Assembly (NCBI RefSeq): GCF_019091455.1
Contig: NZ_JAGXJN010000006.1
Span: 62,001 to 126,000 of the forward strand
DNA from: Chitinophaga sp. GbtcB8
GTDB lineage: Bacteria; Bacteroidota; Bacteroidia; Chitinophagales; Chitinophagaceae
Length of the DNA stretch: 64,000 nucleotides
Reading direction: 5' to 3'
Shown here: in pieces, positions 16,715 to 26,090 of the stretch
How the letters are laid out: every line of letters starts with the position of its first letter
Position numbering within the stretch: the stretch's first letter is position 1
Made by a program: the position numbers and the translations under genes
Notes under the pieces: generated by a model
Seen by the model: the letters and a program-made list of their open reading frames with translations, nothing else
The model's database searches: none
Told to the model about the DNA's origin: nothing

Positions 16715-19294
16715 TTAATCATTATACGCTTTTGCTTCCAGCCTGTACCCGTTCTTCAATAATGCCTTATCTACTGCTACCTGCACCTGTTTTTGCTCTT
16801 CCTGCATCAGGTTAAAATAGGAGTCGCTGATCAAAGCCGGTAAGATCTGTTTATTATTATTGTCCAGCAGCTGCACACGTACACCAACAGCAGCGGATTG
16901 CCTGGATCTGTTGGTAACGGTGAATGTAAGATGGTTACCAGATAATGCCGGTTGGCTTACAGCAACAGTTGCCCGTGGCAGTGTATTCAATGCCGTATAA
17001 TTCAAATATTCTTTTCCCAGCAGGTAAGTGTTTGTTGATAGTAACACGCCTTTATCATCATATAATTTCAATCGCAGGAAATACACGGCAGACAAGCCTG
17101 AAGAATCATCCAACAAGGTAAAGGCTTCTTTTAAAGAAGTTGCATTTACCTGTAAGGTTGTTTTTTTTCCATATCCGGCAACCGGCTTACCATCTGCATT
17201 ATAAACACTTGCTTCAGCAGTCAGGTTATGCAATGCATGTTGCGTATTATTGATCACTTTCACCATTCGTGTAGCCGGGTTCCATTGAATATGCAGGGGC
17301 TCACAGGCTGATCTTGCGCCAAAATAAGCGCCTGTAAGATCGTAATAGTAATCATAGGTTTGCCAGATCATGGAAGGGTAAGCGGACTGGCTCATCCAGA
17401 TCAGCAGACCGGATGCATCATTCCACATATGATCATTCCATGCCTCAAACATGGCTTTCATGGTTTCAAGGTTCAGCAGCTGCGCCTTTTTACAAAAATC
17501 TTCCAGGGTAGTAGCTTTACCATAGCTTTTATTAATATCGTTGATGTATTTAACCGGGTCGGCCCCGCCGCCCATTGCACCATCTGTACTAAAGAAATGC
17601 CTGGCCCACATGTTATCCTTGCTGTTAACAGCCTCCGGGGTGGGAGGGATCCAAAACTCCTGTGGCATGAATTTTTTAAAGCTCTCGGGGTTCACAAATG
17701 TGGCCATGCCCAGCTCACTGCGCATGCCCCAGCTATTACGGGAAAATAGGTAGCCATTATGCGGGTCGGTAAAATAGGTCTTTGGATCAACATTGGCCCA
17801 AATGCCGCTGCCGGAAAGGTTTTTACTGCCTCCCTGTATGGAGAAGTTAGGGTTGGCAACTCCTGCATTTGAACGGGGCAGGTATAACCTGCTATCCCCG
17901 TCGTACTGTTGAATGGCAGCCGTAATAACATTGCTGATAGCGCCATGCGCATCACCGCCAGGTACCCCTTCATTGGCGCCGCACCATATTACAACCGCAG
18001 GGTGGTTCCTGAACTTTTTAAGCTTTTCCACAACATTATCCCTGAACATATCCAGGCTGTCAATACCGCCCATGTTGTTCAGCCAGAAATCGTCCCAAAC
18101 CATAATGCCGTATTTGTCGCAGTAGTCATAAAAGGCATTATCCGTTACTTCTCCTGTCCAGTTACGGATCATATTAAAATGCATGGCCTGGTGCAGGCGT
18201 ATGCGGGTATCATAGTCGCTGCCCCTTGCTTTCAGCATATAGTCGGACATGCCCCAGTTGCCGCCTTTCACAAGTACAGGTACATCGTTCACGTATAAAC
18301 GCATAGGCCCGTTGAGGGAAGTTGTGTCGCTGGAAATTTTGCGGATACCAAAAGCCTGTATTGTTTTGTCTGTGACAGAGCTGCCTGTTTCAAATGACAG
18401 CTTGCAGGAATACAGGAATGGATCGCCATATCCATTAGGCCACCAAAGATGTGGATGTTGGATTGTTTGGACGGGAAAGCTGTATTCCTGGCTGCTTCCC
18501 GGTGCCAGGGTAATGGCTTTGCTATTAACGGTAATATTACCCGGGCTGATCACGGCTTTCAGTGTGCCGGTAATGCTAACCGGGGAGGCGTTCGTAAGCC
18601 GGGCAGCTACTGTGACGGCTGCCGCGCTGGTATCCGGCATATCGGTTCGTATCGAGGGATCAGAGATGTTCACAGGGCCTGTAACTGCAATGGCTACTGT
18701 ATCGGTGATGCCGCTGTTCAAACCAGGTACGGCCGGCATCCAGTCCCAGCTGCCGCTGCAAATGTAGGTGGGGCTTTCCCAATTAGCCAGGCCATGATCA
18801 TGGGCAGGATCGTATTTAGGAGGGGAGATCAGCACCGCAATGGCATTCCTGCCTTTTGAATGCAGCAGGGAAGTAATATCATAGATGCCCCGCTGCATAT
18901 GCCCGTGTAAGTAGCCCAGGTGTTTGCCATTGAAATAGATGTCTGCGTATTTATTGATACCATTAAATTTTAACCATACACGCTGCTGCTGTTGCACCGT
19001 TATTGCAGGAAATTCTGTTCTGTACCAGAAAGGCCGGTTATATTTTGCGGCATCTACCTGGTAAATATTATCCGCGTAATCCGGATCTTTTTCTTTCCCT
19101 GCTTTCACATAGGCGTAAAATACAGTGCCGGGTACAAGGGCCGGTACCCAATCCCTGTCGGGAAAACCAGGGCTGGCAATATCAGCGGCTTGTCCCTGTA
19201 CGGTTGCCTGTGGAGCGACTTTCCAGTGAAGGCTTTGACCATATAATAAGGTACCGGTAAGCAGGGATAAGAGCAGCAATGCAATTGACTTCAT
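16715..19294 (-). CDS. GH2 beta-mannosidase / endo-beta-mannosidase-type glycosidase
   Basis: An 859-residue secreted glycosidase (signal to LLYGQ). Domains run as: GH2 sugar-binding sandwich (about 22-200), Ig-like domain (about 210-320), TIM barrel (about 325-650) and C-terminal Ig-like domains. In the barrel, WCGANEG gives the acid/base E442 and SELGM gives the probable nucleophile E527. The segment MPQEFWIPP after the nucleophile resembles plant mannosylglycoprotein endo-beta-mannosidase, which cuts Man-beta-1,4-GlcNAc in N-glycans. Related exo-beta-glucosaminidases share the layout, so the exact bond is uncertain. The gene faces away from the GH92 operon and shares with it an intergenic region holding two LacI-type operators, which supports a role in the same mannoside pathway. 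Confidence 0.82.
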   Translation of the reverse strand: MKSIALLLLSLLTGTLLYGQSLHWKVAPQATVQGQAADIASPGFPDRDWVPALVPGTVFYAYVKAGKEKDPDYADNIYQVDAAKYNRPFWYRTEFPAITVQQQQRVWLKFNGINKYADIYFNGKHLGYLHGHMQRGIYDITSLLHSKGRNAIAVLISPPKYDPAHDHGLANWESPTYICSGSWDWMPAVPGLNSGITDTVAIAVTGPVNISDPSIRTDMPDTSAAAVTVAARLTNASPVSITGTLKAVISPGNITVNSKAITLAPGSSQEYSFPVQTIQHPHLWWPNGYGDPFLYSCKLSFETGSSVTDKTIQAFGIRKISSDTTSLNGPMRLYVNDVPVLVKGGNWGMSDYMLKARGSDYDTRIRLHQAMHFNMIRNWTGEVTDNAFYDYCDKYGIMVWDDFWLNNMGGIDSLDMFRDNVVEKLKKFRNHPAVVIWCGANEGVPGGDAHGAISNVITAAIQQYDGDSRLYLPRSNAGVANPNFSIQGGSKNLSGSGIWANVDPKTYFTDPHNGYLFSRNSWGMRSELGMATFVNPESFKKFMPQEFWIPPTPEAVNSKDNMWARHFFSTDGAMGGGADPVKYINDINKSYGKATTLEDFCKKAQLLNLETMKAMFEAWNDHMWNDASGLLIWMSQSAYPSMIWQTYDYYYDLTGAYFGARSACEPLHIQWNPATRMVKVINNTQHALHNLTAEASVYNADGKPVAGYGKKTTLQVNATSLKEAFTLLDDSSGLSAVYFLRLKLYDDKGVLLSTNTYLLGKEYLNYTALNTLPRATVAVSQPALSGNHLTFTVTNRSRQSAAVGVRVQLLDNNNKQILPALISDSYFNLMQEEQKQVQVAVDKALLKNGYRLEAKAYND

Positions 19295-19332
19295 AAGTGG
19301 TGAAATGTTTCCGCAATAATAAAAAATATTTG

Positions 19333-19346
19333 CTAAACCGGTTTAG
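19333..19346. promoter_or_regulatory. Probable LacI-type operator 1 (GH2 gene side)
   Basis: CTAAACCGGTTTAG is a perfect 14-bp palindrome, preceded on the plus strand by TTTG. On the minus strand it is followed after four bases by TATTTTTT, a near -7 box for the GH2 gene. The identical core lies at 24171. A LacI-family gene closes the locus at 41676, and palindromes with a central CG are typical of that family. Confidence 0.75.
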
Positions 19347-19464
19347 TAATGTTAAAATAGCGATTTTTACAGTTTATTATTTTACTGCTCTGCAAATAAA
19401 TACAAATTATATAAATATTAATATGTTAATGATGTTGTACGGGAAATTCTTTTATACTTTATTT

Positions 19465-19480
19465 GCTAAATCAGTTTAGC
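19465..19480. promoter_or_regulatory. Probable LacI-type operator 2 (GH92 operon side)
   Basis: GCTAAATCAGTTTAGC has 6-bp mirror arms. It differs from the core at 19333 and 24171 at only two central bases and carries the same TTTG on the left. It lies 14 bases before a small open reading frame and 158 bases before the GH92 start, in the right place to control that operon. Confidence 0.7.
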
Positions 19481-19493
19481 ATATTTCACGCGT

Positions 19494-19631
19494 ATGAAAA
19501 GGTTCCTTTACCTGCTACTGACGGGCTTTTTGGGGGTATCTGCAGCGGCGCAGACCGGGCCTGTGCTCAAAAATGACAATTGCCACTTTTACAGAGGGTT
19601 GCCACGTTTTAGTATCTTGCCGCAAAATTAA
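19494..19631 (+). pseudogene. Orphan signal-peptide ORF, possible gene remnant
   Basis: This 45-codon frame starts with a convincing signal peptide (MKRFLYLLLTGFLGVSAAAQ) and then has only 25 further residues, ending in RFSILPQN. It begins 14 bases after operator 2 and stops six bases before the GTG of the GH92 gene. No small-protein family was recognised. The segment after the signal (FYRGLP) resembles the start of longer secreted hydrolases, so the simplest reading is the 5' stump of a larger deleted gene. It could instead be a real small secreted peptide or a translated leader coupled to the GH92 gene. Confidence 0.45.
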
Positions 19632-19637
19632 ATCATA

Positions 19638-21932
19638 GTGAAGCAGATCCAGTTAATCATCGTTTGTACGTTTGTATGTTGTATTCACCGCGCAGCCGCC
19701 CAGTCGCCGGCGGACCTGGTGAACCCCTTTGTAGGCGCCAGTACCAGCGTAGGTGCTGCCGGCACCTATCATGGGTTGGGAAAAACATTTCCCGGGGCTA
19801 CTACTCCCTATGGTATGGTACAGGTTAGTCCTAATACCATCACCGGTGGCGATAACGGTTCCGGTTACAGCTATGAACATACCAGCATAGAAGGATTTGC
19901 ATTTACCCAGATGAGTGGCATTGGATGGTATGGAGACCTGGGCAATTTCCTCGTAATGCCCGCTACTGGGCCTTTAAGAACACAGGCAGGCAAGCCGGGT
20001 AGCCAGGAAGGCTATCGTTCAAACTATCTTAAATCAAGTGAAAAAGCAGCTGCAGGATATTATTCAGTGCAGCTATCAGATTATAAGATCAAAGCTGAAA
20101 TGACGGCAGCGCCGCATAGCGGTATATTGAAATTCACGTTCCCCGCCAGCCAGCAGTCAAGGATCCAGATCGATCTTGCCCGCAGGGTGGGTGGTACTTC
20201 CACCAGCCAGTATGTAAAAGTAGTGAATGACAGCACCATCACAGGATGGATGAAATGCACACCGGATGGCGGTGGCTGGGGCAATGGAGATGGTCATGCA
20301 GATTATACCGTTTATTTCTATGCAGTATTCAGCAAGCCGTTGCGGCACTATGGCGTATGGAGCACTGATATTCCGGATAGTTGGCCGCGCAAGCTGGAAG
20401 ATGTAACCAGTGACCGGTACCAGCAGCAGGTAAGCCATGCCGCCATCCTGAACGGCGTTAAAGAGAAAGAAGGAAAACACCTGGGCTTTTTCACGGAGTT
20501 TGATACAAAGGAAGGAGAGCAGGTATTCATGAAAGCAGGTATCTCCTTTGTCAGCATGGAAGGCGCGGCAGCTAACCTGCATCAGGAAATAAAAGACTGG
20601 AATTTTGATAAAGTACATAACCGTGCACGTGAGCTGTGGAACAGGGAGCTTTCCCGCATACAGGTGGCCGGTGGCACAAAAGAAGAGCAGCAGGTATTTT
20701 ATACTGCCTTATATCATACCATGATAGACCCGCGTATTGTGCAGGATGTAGATGGTAAATATACGGGCGGAGATGGCAAGGTACATACCGGCAGCACTTT
20801 CCGCAAGCGTACCATTTTCAGCGGATGGGATGTTTTCCGCAGCCAGATGCCGCTGCAAACCCTGATCAATACTTCATTGATCAATGACCTGGTTAACTCG
20901 CTGGTTACCCTGGCGCAGGAAAAGAATAAGGATTACCTGGTACGCTGGGAGCTGCTCAATGCTTATTCCGGCTGTATGCTGGGCAATCCTGCTGTATCGG
21001 TGATCGCAGACGCCTATGCAAAAGGCATCCGCAATTATAATGTGCCGGAAGCGTACCGCCTTGCTGTTAATTCTGTAGAGCGCTTTGGAAACGGCGATAA
21101 AGGTTATACGCCGGGAAACCTCTGTCTTTCCTATACACTGGAATATGCCTACACGGATTGGTGTGTATCTCAGCTGGCTAAATGGTTGCATCACCCGGAC
21201 GATGAAAAGAAATACGCTTTAAGAGGCAAAAATTATAAAAAGATCTTTGACGCAGAGAAAGGATGGTTCAGGCCCCGCGATACAGCTGGCAGCTGGCTGC
21301 CATGGCCGGATGCAGGCCGCATGACGGCCTGGTATGGCACCATGGAAAGCAATCCTTATCAGCAGGGATGGTTTGTGCCGCAGGATGTAGATGGGATGGT
21401 GGCGCTCATGGGTGGAAAAGAAAAAGTGATCAGCGATCTTCAGTCATTCTTTGAACATACGCCGGAAAATATGATGTGGAATGATTATTATAATCATGCC
21501 AATGAGCCGGTGCATCATGTGCCTTTCCTGTTTAACAGGCTGGGAAAACCCTGGTTAACACAGCAATGGACAAGAGCTATTTGCCGCAGGGCCTATCATA
21601 ACAGTGTGGAAGGGCTGGTAGGTAATGAAGATGTGGGTCAGATGTCGGCCTGGTATGTGCTGGCAGCTATTGGCCTGCACCCGGTATGCCCCGGCGATAC
21701 CCGGCAGGAGATCACCAGCCCGGTGTTTGATAAGGTAAGCTTAAAGCTGGAGAAGGGCATCTTTACCATCAAAGCCATTAACAATTCACCAGAGAATATT
21801 TATATACAAAGCGCAAAGCTGAATGGAAAGCCGCTCAACCAGTGCCACATCGACTACCGGGAAATTGCAAAGGGTGGCATGCTGGAGCTGGTAATGGGCC
21901 CTGCTCCCGCTCAGCAATGGGGGATCAACTAA
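19638..21932 (+). CDS. GH92 exo-alpha-mannosidase
   Basis: A 764-residue secreted enzyme (signal to residue 22, RAAAQ). GH92 hallmarks appear in order: VNPFVGA (28-34), TFPGATTPYGMVQVSP (50-65), an aromatic GWDVFRSQ block (396-403), the acid candidate E570 in MESNPYQQGWFVP, NEPVHH (622-627) and GNEDVGQMSAWYV (662-674). GH92 enzymes remove terminal alpha-mannose by an inverting, calcium-dependent mechanism. The ESNPYQQGW form differs from the TEGNAW form of the GH92 at 38031, so the two probably cut different linkages. It starts with GTG and is the first full gene of a compact operon (gaps of 7 and 2 bases to the two esterases), downstream of operator 2. Confidence 0.92.
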   Translation: MKQIQLIIVCTFVCCIHRAAAQSPADLVNPFVGASTSVGAAGTYHGLGKTFPGATTPYGMVQVSPNTITGGDNGSGYSYEHTSIEGFAFTQMSGIGWYGDLGNFLVMPATGPLRTQAGKPGSQEGYRSNYLKSSEKAAAGYYSVQLSDYKIKAEMTAAPHSGILKFTFPASQQSRIQIDLARRVGGTSTSQYVKVVNDSTITGWMKCTPDGGGWGNGDGHADYTVYFYAVFSKPLRHYGVWSTDIPDSWPRKLEDVTSDRYQQQVSHAAILNGVKEKEGKHLGFFTEFDTKEGEQVFMKAGISFVSMEGAAANLHQEIKDWNFDKVHNRARELWNRELSRIQVAGGTKEEQQVFYTALYHTMIDPRIVQDVDGKYTGGDGKVHTGSTFRKRTIFSGWDVFRSQMPLQTLINTSLINDLVNSLVTLAQEKNKDYLVRWELLNAYSGCMLGNPAVSVIADAYAKGIRNYNVPEAYRLAVNSVERFGNGDKGYTPGNLCLSYTLEYAYTDWCVSQLAKWLHHPDDEKKYALRGKNYKKIFDAEKGWFRPRDTAGSWLPWPDAGRMTAWYGTMESNPYQQGWFVPQDVDGMVALMGGKEKVISDLQSFFEHTPENMMWNDYYNHANEPVHHVPFLFNRLGKPWLTQQWTRAICRRAYHNSVEGLVGNEDVGQMSAWYVLAAIGLHPVCPGDTRQEITSPVFDKVSLKLEKGIFTIKAINNSPENIYIQSAKLNGKPLNQCHIDYREIAKGGMLELVMGPAPAQQWGIN

Positions 21933-21939
21933 TTAATAG

Positions 21940-23334
21940 ATGCACATGCGAAGAAAACTACTGTTATTGTTCATGGCTGCAGCAGCTTTACAGGCAAAAG
22001 CGCAGCAACATCCTGCGCCTTTTCAGCAGGGCGACCGTGTTGTTTTTGTTGGCAACAGTATTACGGACGGGGGCCATTATCATTCCTATATCTGGCTGTA
22101 CTACATGACCCATTTTCCGGGCAGGCGTATTACCTGCCTCAATGCCGGGATAGGAGGGGATGTTATTACCCAGATCCGCGACCGGTTTGAGGATGATGTG
22201 CTTTCAAAAAAGCCTACGGTACTTACCCTTACCTGGGGCATGAATGATACCGGTTACTTTGAATGGTACAAAGCAGATGGAAAGGATACCATGCAGAAAA
22301 AGCTGGAGCGTTCGTATAGCAGTTACCGTATGGTGGAAGATCAGCTGAAAAAGCGTGCCGATATTAAGAAGATCTTTATTGGCACTTCGCCTTATGATGA
22401 AACAACCAGGTTCACGGATAAAAATATCTTCCCTCACAAAGCCGAAGCCCTGACCGAAGTAGTTGCCTTCCAGGAACAGGCGGCAAAAAAGAACGGATGG
22501 CCGTTTGTTGATTTTTACCATCCTATGAGGACCATCAATCAGCGCGAACAACAGCGGGATTCCACTTTCAGCCTTACGCCCGGTGATCGTATCCATCCTG
22601 ATAACGATGGCCATATGGTAATGGCGTACCTGTTCCTGAAGGCTCAGGGCCTTGCTGATCAGCCGGTGGCCGGCATACGGATCGATGCTGCTACCAAAAA
22701 AGTACAGCAGGCAGTGAACTGTAAGATCAATGCAGTAACAGGAACTGCATCCGGTATCAGCTTTGGTTACCTGGCGCAGTCGCTGCCTTACCCGCTGGAC
22801 ACTATTCCACGTGGCTGGGGCAATCACAATAGACAGGCCGATGCTATGAAAGTAGTGCCTTTTATGAAAGAGTTCAACCAGGAAATATTGCAGGTGAGCG
22901 GGCTGCAGGCAGGCTCTTATAACCTGCTGATGGATGGTGAAAAAGTTGGCGTTTATGATGCAGGGCAGCTGGCTGCAGGTATTAACCTGGCAGAAAATAC
23001 CCGTACACCGGAATACCAGCAGGCTATCCAGATCCGTGAATTGAATGAGGAGCGCTGGGATATTGAAAGACGTTTGAGAATGTATGCCTGGATAGAATTT
23101 GATTTCCTGAAACCAAGAGGAATGCTTTTCAAAGATGACAATGCAGCAATGGATTCTGTGAATACCCATGCAGCAACAGATTGGGCCGTAGGCGGTAACA
23201 AGGATAACTTTTCCCGTGCCCGTTACAAAGCCCTGCGTGAAGTATGGCAGGGAGAAATGAATATCCTGACAGATAAAATTTACGAGATCAATCAACCAAA
23301 ACTGCACACCGTTACTATTGCAGCAGCCAGATAG
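21940..23334 (+). CDS. Secreted SGNH/GDSL hydrolase (probable carbohydrate esterase)
   Basis: A 464-residue protein with a signal peptide ending near QAKAQ (residue 22). All four SGNH blocks are present: GNSIT with nucleophile S40, AGIGGD with the oxyanion glycine near 73, GMND with N102, and DRIH with D216 and H219. About 230 residues follow the catalytic domain as a second domain of unknown role. Enzymes of this type remove acetyl or other acyl groups from sugars. Its place between GH92 and a second esterase suggests the target glycan is esterified, or that ester-bearing side groups block the mannosidases; that is inference. Spacing to both neighbours (7 and 2 bases) shows co-transcription. 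Confidence 0.85.
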   Translation: MHMRRKLLLLFMAAAALQAKAQQHPAPFQQGDRVVFVGNSITDGGHYHSYIWLYYMTHFPGRRITCLNAGIGGDVITQIRDRFEDDVLSKKPTVLTLTWGMNDTGYFEWYKADGKDTMQKKLERSYSSYRMVEDQLKKRADIKKIFIGTSPYDETTRFTDKNIFPHKAEALTEVVAFQEQAAKKNGWPFVDFYHPMRTINQREQQRDSTFSLTPGDRIHPDNDGHMVMAYLFLKAQGLADQPVAGIRIDAATKKVQQAVNCKINAVTGTASGISFGYLAQSLPYPLDTIPRGWGNHNRQADAMKVVPFMKEFNQEILQVSGLQAGSYNLLMDGEKVGVYDAGQLAAGINLAENTRTPEYQQAIQIRELNEERWDIERRLRMYAWIEFDFLKPRGMLFKDDNAAMDSVNTHAATDWAVGGNKDNFSRARYKALREVWQGEMNILTDKIYEINQPKLHTVTIAAAR

Positions 23335-23336
23335 TT

Positions 23337-24161
23337 ATGAAGAACATTTTCAGAATTAGTTTATCACTGCTTTGCATACTGTATACATCAGTATTGCTGG
23401 CAGCAAAGGTGGATACTGTTACCACATTCAGTGCTGTTATGCACAAAGAGATCAAGGCCGTTGTGATCACCCCGCGGAATTACAGCAGCAAAAGCAGGCT
23501 CCCGGTGCTTTACCTGCTGCATGGCTTTAGCGGTAATTACAGCGACTGGGTAAAAAAAGACACAGGGCTGGCAAAGCTAACAGACGAATACCACATGATC
23601 ATTGTATGCCCCGATGGTGATTTTGCCAGCTGGTATTTTGACAGCCCGGTAAAAGCCGGCTCAAAGTATGAAACCTATGTTGCAGGGGAACTGGTGAGCT
23701 GGATAGATCAGCATTATTCCACTATTGCAAGCCGTAAGGGAAGGGCTATTGCAGGACTGAGCATGGGCGGGCATGGCGCGCTGTTCCTGGCTTTCCGGCA
23801 TACCAGCACTTTTGGTGCAGTGGGCAGCATGAGCGGGGGAGTAGACCTGCGCGCTTTTCCGCAAAGCTTTGGGCTGGACGAGGTGCTGGGAAAATACAGT
23901 GAAAACCCCGAGCGCTGGGAAAAGAACAGTGTGATCAACATGCTGTACCTGATCACGCCCAACCAACTGGATATTACTATTGATTGCGGAGCAGATGATT
24001 TCTTCATCCGGTATAATAACAAGCTGCATGAAGCGCTGCTGGAGCGTAATATACCGCATGATTACACGGTAAGACCCGGCTCGCATGCCTGGGAATACTG
24101 GTCTAATTCCATCCGGTACCAGGCCTTGTTTTTTCATCAATACTTTGAGAAAAATAATTGA
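23337..24161 (+). CDS. Secreted esterase of the esterase D / feruloyl esterase type
   Basis: A 274-residue alpha/beta hydrolase with a signal peptide (to VLLAA, about residue 23). The fold marks are LYLLHGFSGNYSDW (oxyanion region), GLSMGGHGALF with nucleophile S142, CGADD with acid D220 or D221, and RPGSHAW with H250. This is the esterase D / CE1-like group, which includes feruloyl and acetyl-xylan esterases; exact substrates cannot be read from sequence. It is the last gene of the GH92-SGNH-esterase unit. Operator 3 begins only ten bases after its stop codon, so the SusD operon downstream has its own regulated promoter, although read-through is possible. Confidence 0.85.
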   Translation: MKNIFRISLSLLCILYTSVLLAAKVDTVTTFSAVMHKEIKAVVITPRNYSSKSRLPVLYLLHGFSGNYSDWVKKDTGLAKLTDEYHMIIVCPDGDFASWYFDSPVKAGSKYETYVAGELVSWIDQHYSTIASRKGRAIAGLSMGGHGALFLAFRHTSTFGAVGSMSGGVDLRAFPQSFGLDEVLGKYSENPERWEKNSVINMLYLITPNQLDITIDCGADDFFIRYNNKLHEALLERNIPHDYTVRPGSHAWEYWSNSIRYQALFFHQYFEKNN

Positions 24162-24166
24162 TTTAA

Positions 24167-24198
24167 TTTGCTAAACCGGTTTAGTAGTCGTATTTTAG
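24167..24198 (+). promoter_or_regulatory. Promoter of the SusD operon with LacI-type operator 3 in the spacer
   Basis: TTTG (24167-24170) fits a -33 element and TATTTTAG (24191-24198) a -7 element with one mismatch, 20 bases apart. The perfect palindrome CTAAACCGGTTTAG (24171-24184) fills the spacer, so a bound LacI protein would block RNA polymerase. The leader to the SusD ATG would be about 90 bases. Confidence 0.65.
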
Positions 24199-24294
24199 TA
24201 TTCATCAGCCAGATCAGAGAATTTTAATACTATACCATCTTAGCAGACTTTTTGGGGCAACCTATTCACTGATACAAATAAACCACGCCAATTT

Positions 24295-26073
24295 ATGATA
24301 AAACGAATTCCCGTTTTAGTGCTAATGGCATCGGCATTGGTGTATGCATCCTGCAGGAAAGAGGGCTTCCTTGCTGCCACCTCTACCACCAATCTGACCG
24401 AACAAACTATTTTTGCTGACAGTTCCAGGACCGTTGGTTTCTTAGCCAATATTTATTCCAATACAGGACTAAGTGCAAGCCTGAGCCGCTTTTCCTATAA
24501 CTATGTCGTTTGCGGCGGGCTGGAGGCTGCCTGTGATGAGGCAGAACCTTCACATGCTTTTTCAACACCCGCCACACAGTTTGCTACCGGTACAGTAAAT
24601 GCAGGCATCATTGGCGAAGAGCCGTACAAAACCTGCTACAGCAATATCCGTGCAGTGAATGTATTAATTAAGAACCTTCCCAACGCACCCTTAAAACCAG
24701 CTTACAAAACCCAGATGGTAGCAGAAGCCCGCTTCCTGCGCGCCTGGTACTATGCTATGCTGGTGCAGCATTACGGAGGCGTGCCGCTGGTAGGCGATAC
24801 GCTGCTTACATATGATAAGCCCATCCAGGCAAAGCGGAATACTTATGCGGAGTGTATGGATTACATCCTCTCTGAATGTGATGCTGCTGCCGCCATTCTG
24901 CCCACCGCGCAAACGGGCCTCAATTACGGCCGTGCTTCCAAAGGAGCCTGCCTGGCATTGAAAGCGCGGGTACTGTTATACGCAGCCAGCCCGCTGTTCA
25001 ATGGCACTACATTACCGGCAGATGCGGGTCCGGGTGGTGGAGTAAGCGTAGATCCTGCACTGGTAGGTTATGCAACCTTTGATATGAACCGCTGGAAGCT
25101 GGCAAAGGATGCTGCACAAGCAGTTATTGCACTGGGCGTGTATTCTTTGAATACGGTGAATAATTACCAGACAAGCTTACCGGGTTATGGGTTCCAGGGA
25201 TTATTTCCCTTACGTGTGAATACGGAATACATTTTTGAACTGATGCGCCCTACGGGTAACAGTGATCTCGAAAATATATGCCTGCCTCCTTCCAGGGGCA
25301 GCAATGGTACCGGCTCTTTCCCTTACCAGGGGCTGGTGGACGCTTTCCCAATGAAAAACGGAAAGCCCATCACGGATCCCACTTCAGGTTATAATCCTGC
25401 TGATCCTTATAAAGACCGTGACCCCAGGCTGGGATACAGCATTATCCGGGATCAAACGGTTTTGCTGGTACGTACCGGTAACGGGCAAACGAACGGATCT
25501 GCTCCTGTGAACATTTTCGTGGGTAATTATAACGGCATCCTCACCGGGCAGGATGCAGTGCACCAGGGTACTATTACAGGGTATTACAATAATAAGATGC
25601 TGGATCCTGCCGCCATTGCAGCAACGCTCAGCTTTGCCAGCAACAGGGTAATGCCGCTGATACGCTATGCAGAAGTATTGCTGAACTATGCAGAAGCTGC
25701 CAATGAATATGAAGGCCCTACCGGCAATGTATATGCAGCTGTAGAAGCGGTACGGCAGCGCGCAGGACTGGATCCTTACCAGCTGCCCACCGGCCTTACA
25801 CAGGCTGAAATGCGCACCCGGATCCAAAATGAGCGAAGGATAGAGCTGGCGTATGAAGGGCACCGCTTCTGGGATGTAAGAAGGTGGAAGATAGCACCGC
25901 AAACGGAAAGCATACAATCCATGGGCATGGAAGTGAACCGCAATGGAGGCGCAGTTACCTACAAGCCATTCAACGTTACCAAGCATAATTTCCGCCCGGC
26001 AATGTACCTGTGGCCCTTCCCGCTTTCAGAAACCGGTAAGTCGCCGGAATTAGTTCAAAATCCTGGTTATTGA
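24295..26073 (+). CDS. SusD/RagB-family outer-membrane glycan-binding lipoprotein
   Basis: 592 residues with a lipoprotein signal: VYASC places the lipidated cysteine at residue 20. SusD features include the N-terminal helical repeats, AEARFLRAWYYAMLVQHYGGVPLV (about 143-166), ALKARVLLYAASPLFN (about 220-235), and the C-terminal SusD domain with NERRIELAYEGHRFWDVRRWK. SusD proteins sit on the outer surface and cap the SusC transporter. This gene opens the long operon right after operator 3, ahead of DUF5004 and DUF4961 genes and before its likely SusC partner at 27617. SusD first is the reverse of the usual SusC-SusD order. Confidence 0.93.
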   Translation: MIKRIPVLVLMASALVYASCRKEGFLAATSTTNLTEQTIFADSSRTVGFLANIYSNTGLSASLSRFSYNYVVCGGLEAACDEAEPSHAFSTPATQFATGTVNAGIIGEEPYKTCYSNIRAVNVLIKNLPNAPLKPAYKTQMVAEARFLRAWYYAMLVQHYGGVPLVGDTLLTYDKPIQAKRNTYAECMDYILSECDAAAAILPTAQTGLNYGRASKGACLALKARVLLYAASPLFNGTTLPADAGPGGGVSVDPALVGYATFDMNRWKLAKDAAQAVIALGVYSLNTVNNYQTSLPGYGFQGLFPLRVNTEYIFELMRPTGNSDLENICLPPSRGSNGTGSFPYQGLVDAFPMKNGKPITDPTSGYNPADPYKDRDPRLGYSIIRDQTVLLVRTGNGQTNGSAPVNIFVGNYNGILTGQDAVHQGTITGYYNNKMLDPAAIAATLSFASNRVMPLIRYAEVLLNYAEAANEYEGPTGNVYAAVEAVRQRAGLDPYQLPTGLTQAEMRTRIQNERRIELAYEGHRFWDVRRWKIAPQTESIQSMGMEVNRNGGAVTYKPFNVTKHNFRPAMYLWPFPLSETGKSPELVQNPGY

Positions 26074-26090
26074 TCTTAATCCTGTATGAT

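Noticed and set aside
18249..18767. 172-codon plus-strand frame inside the GH2 gene
   Set aside because: It is antisense to well-supported GH2 coding sequence with catalytic residues; no domain or start signals are visible.
22204..23307. Open frame of 367 codons on the minus strand inside the SGNH hydrolase gene
   Set aside because: The plus-strand gene has a signal peptide and all SGNH catalytic blocks, while the antisense product has no recognisable domain. Long antisense frames are common in this base composition.
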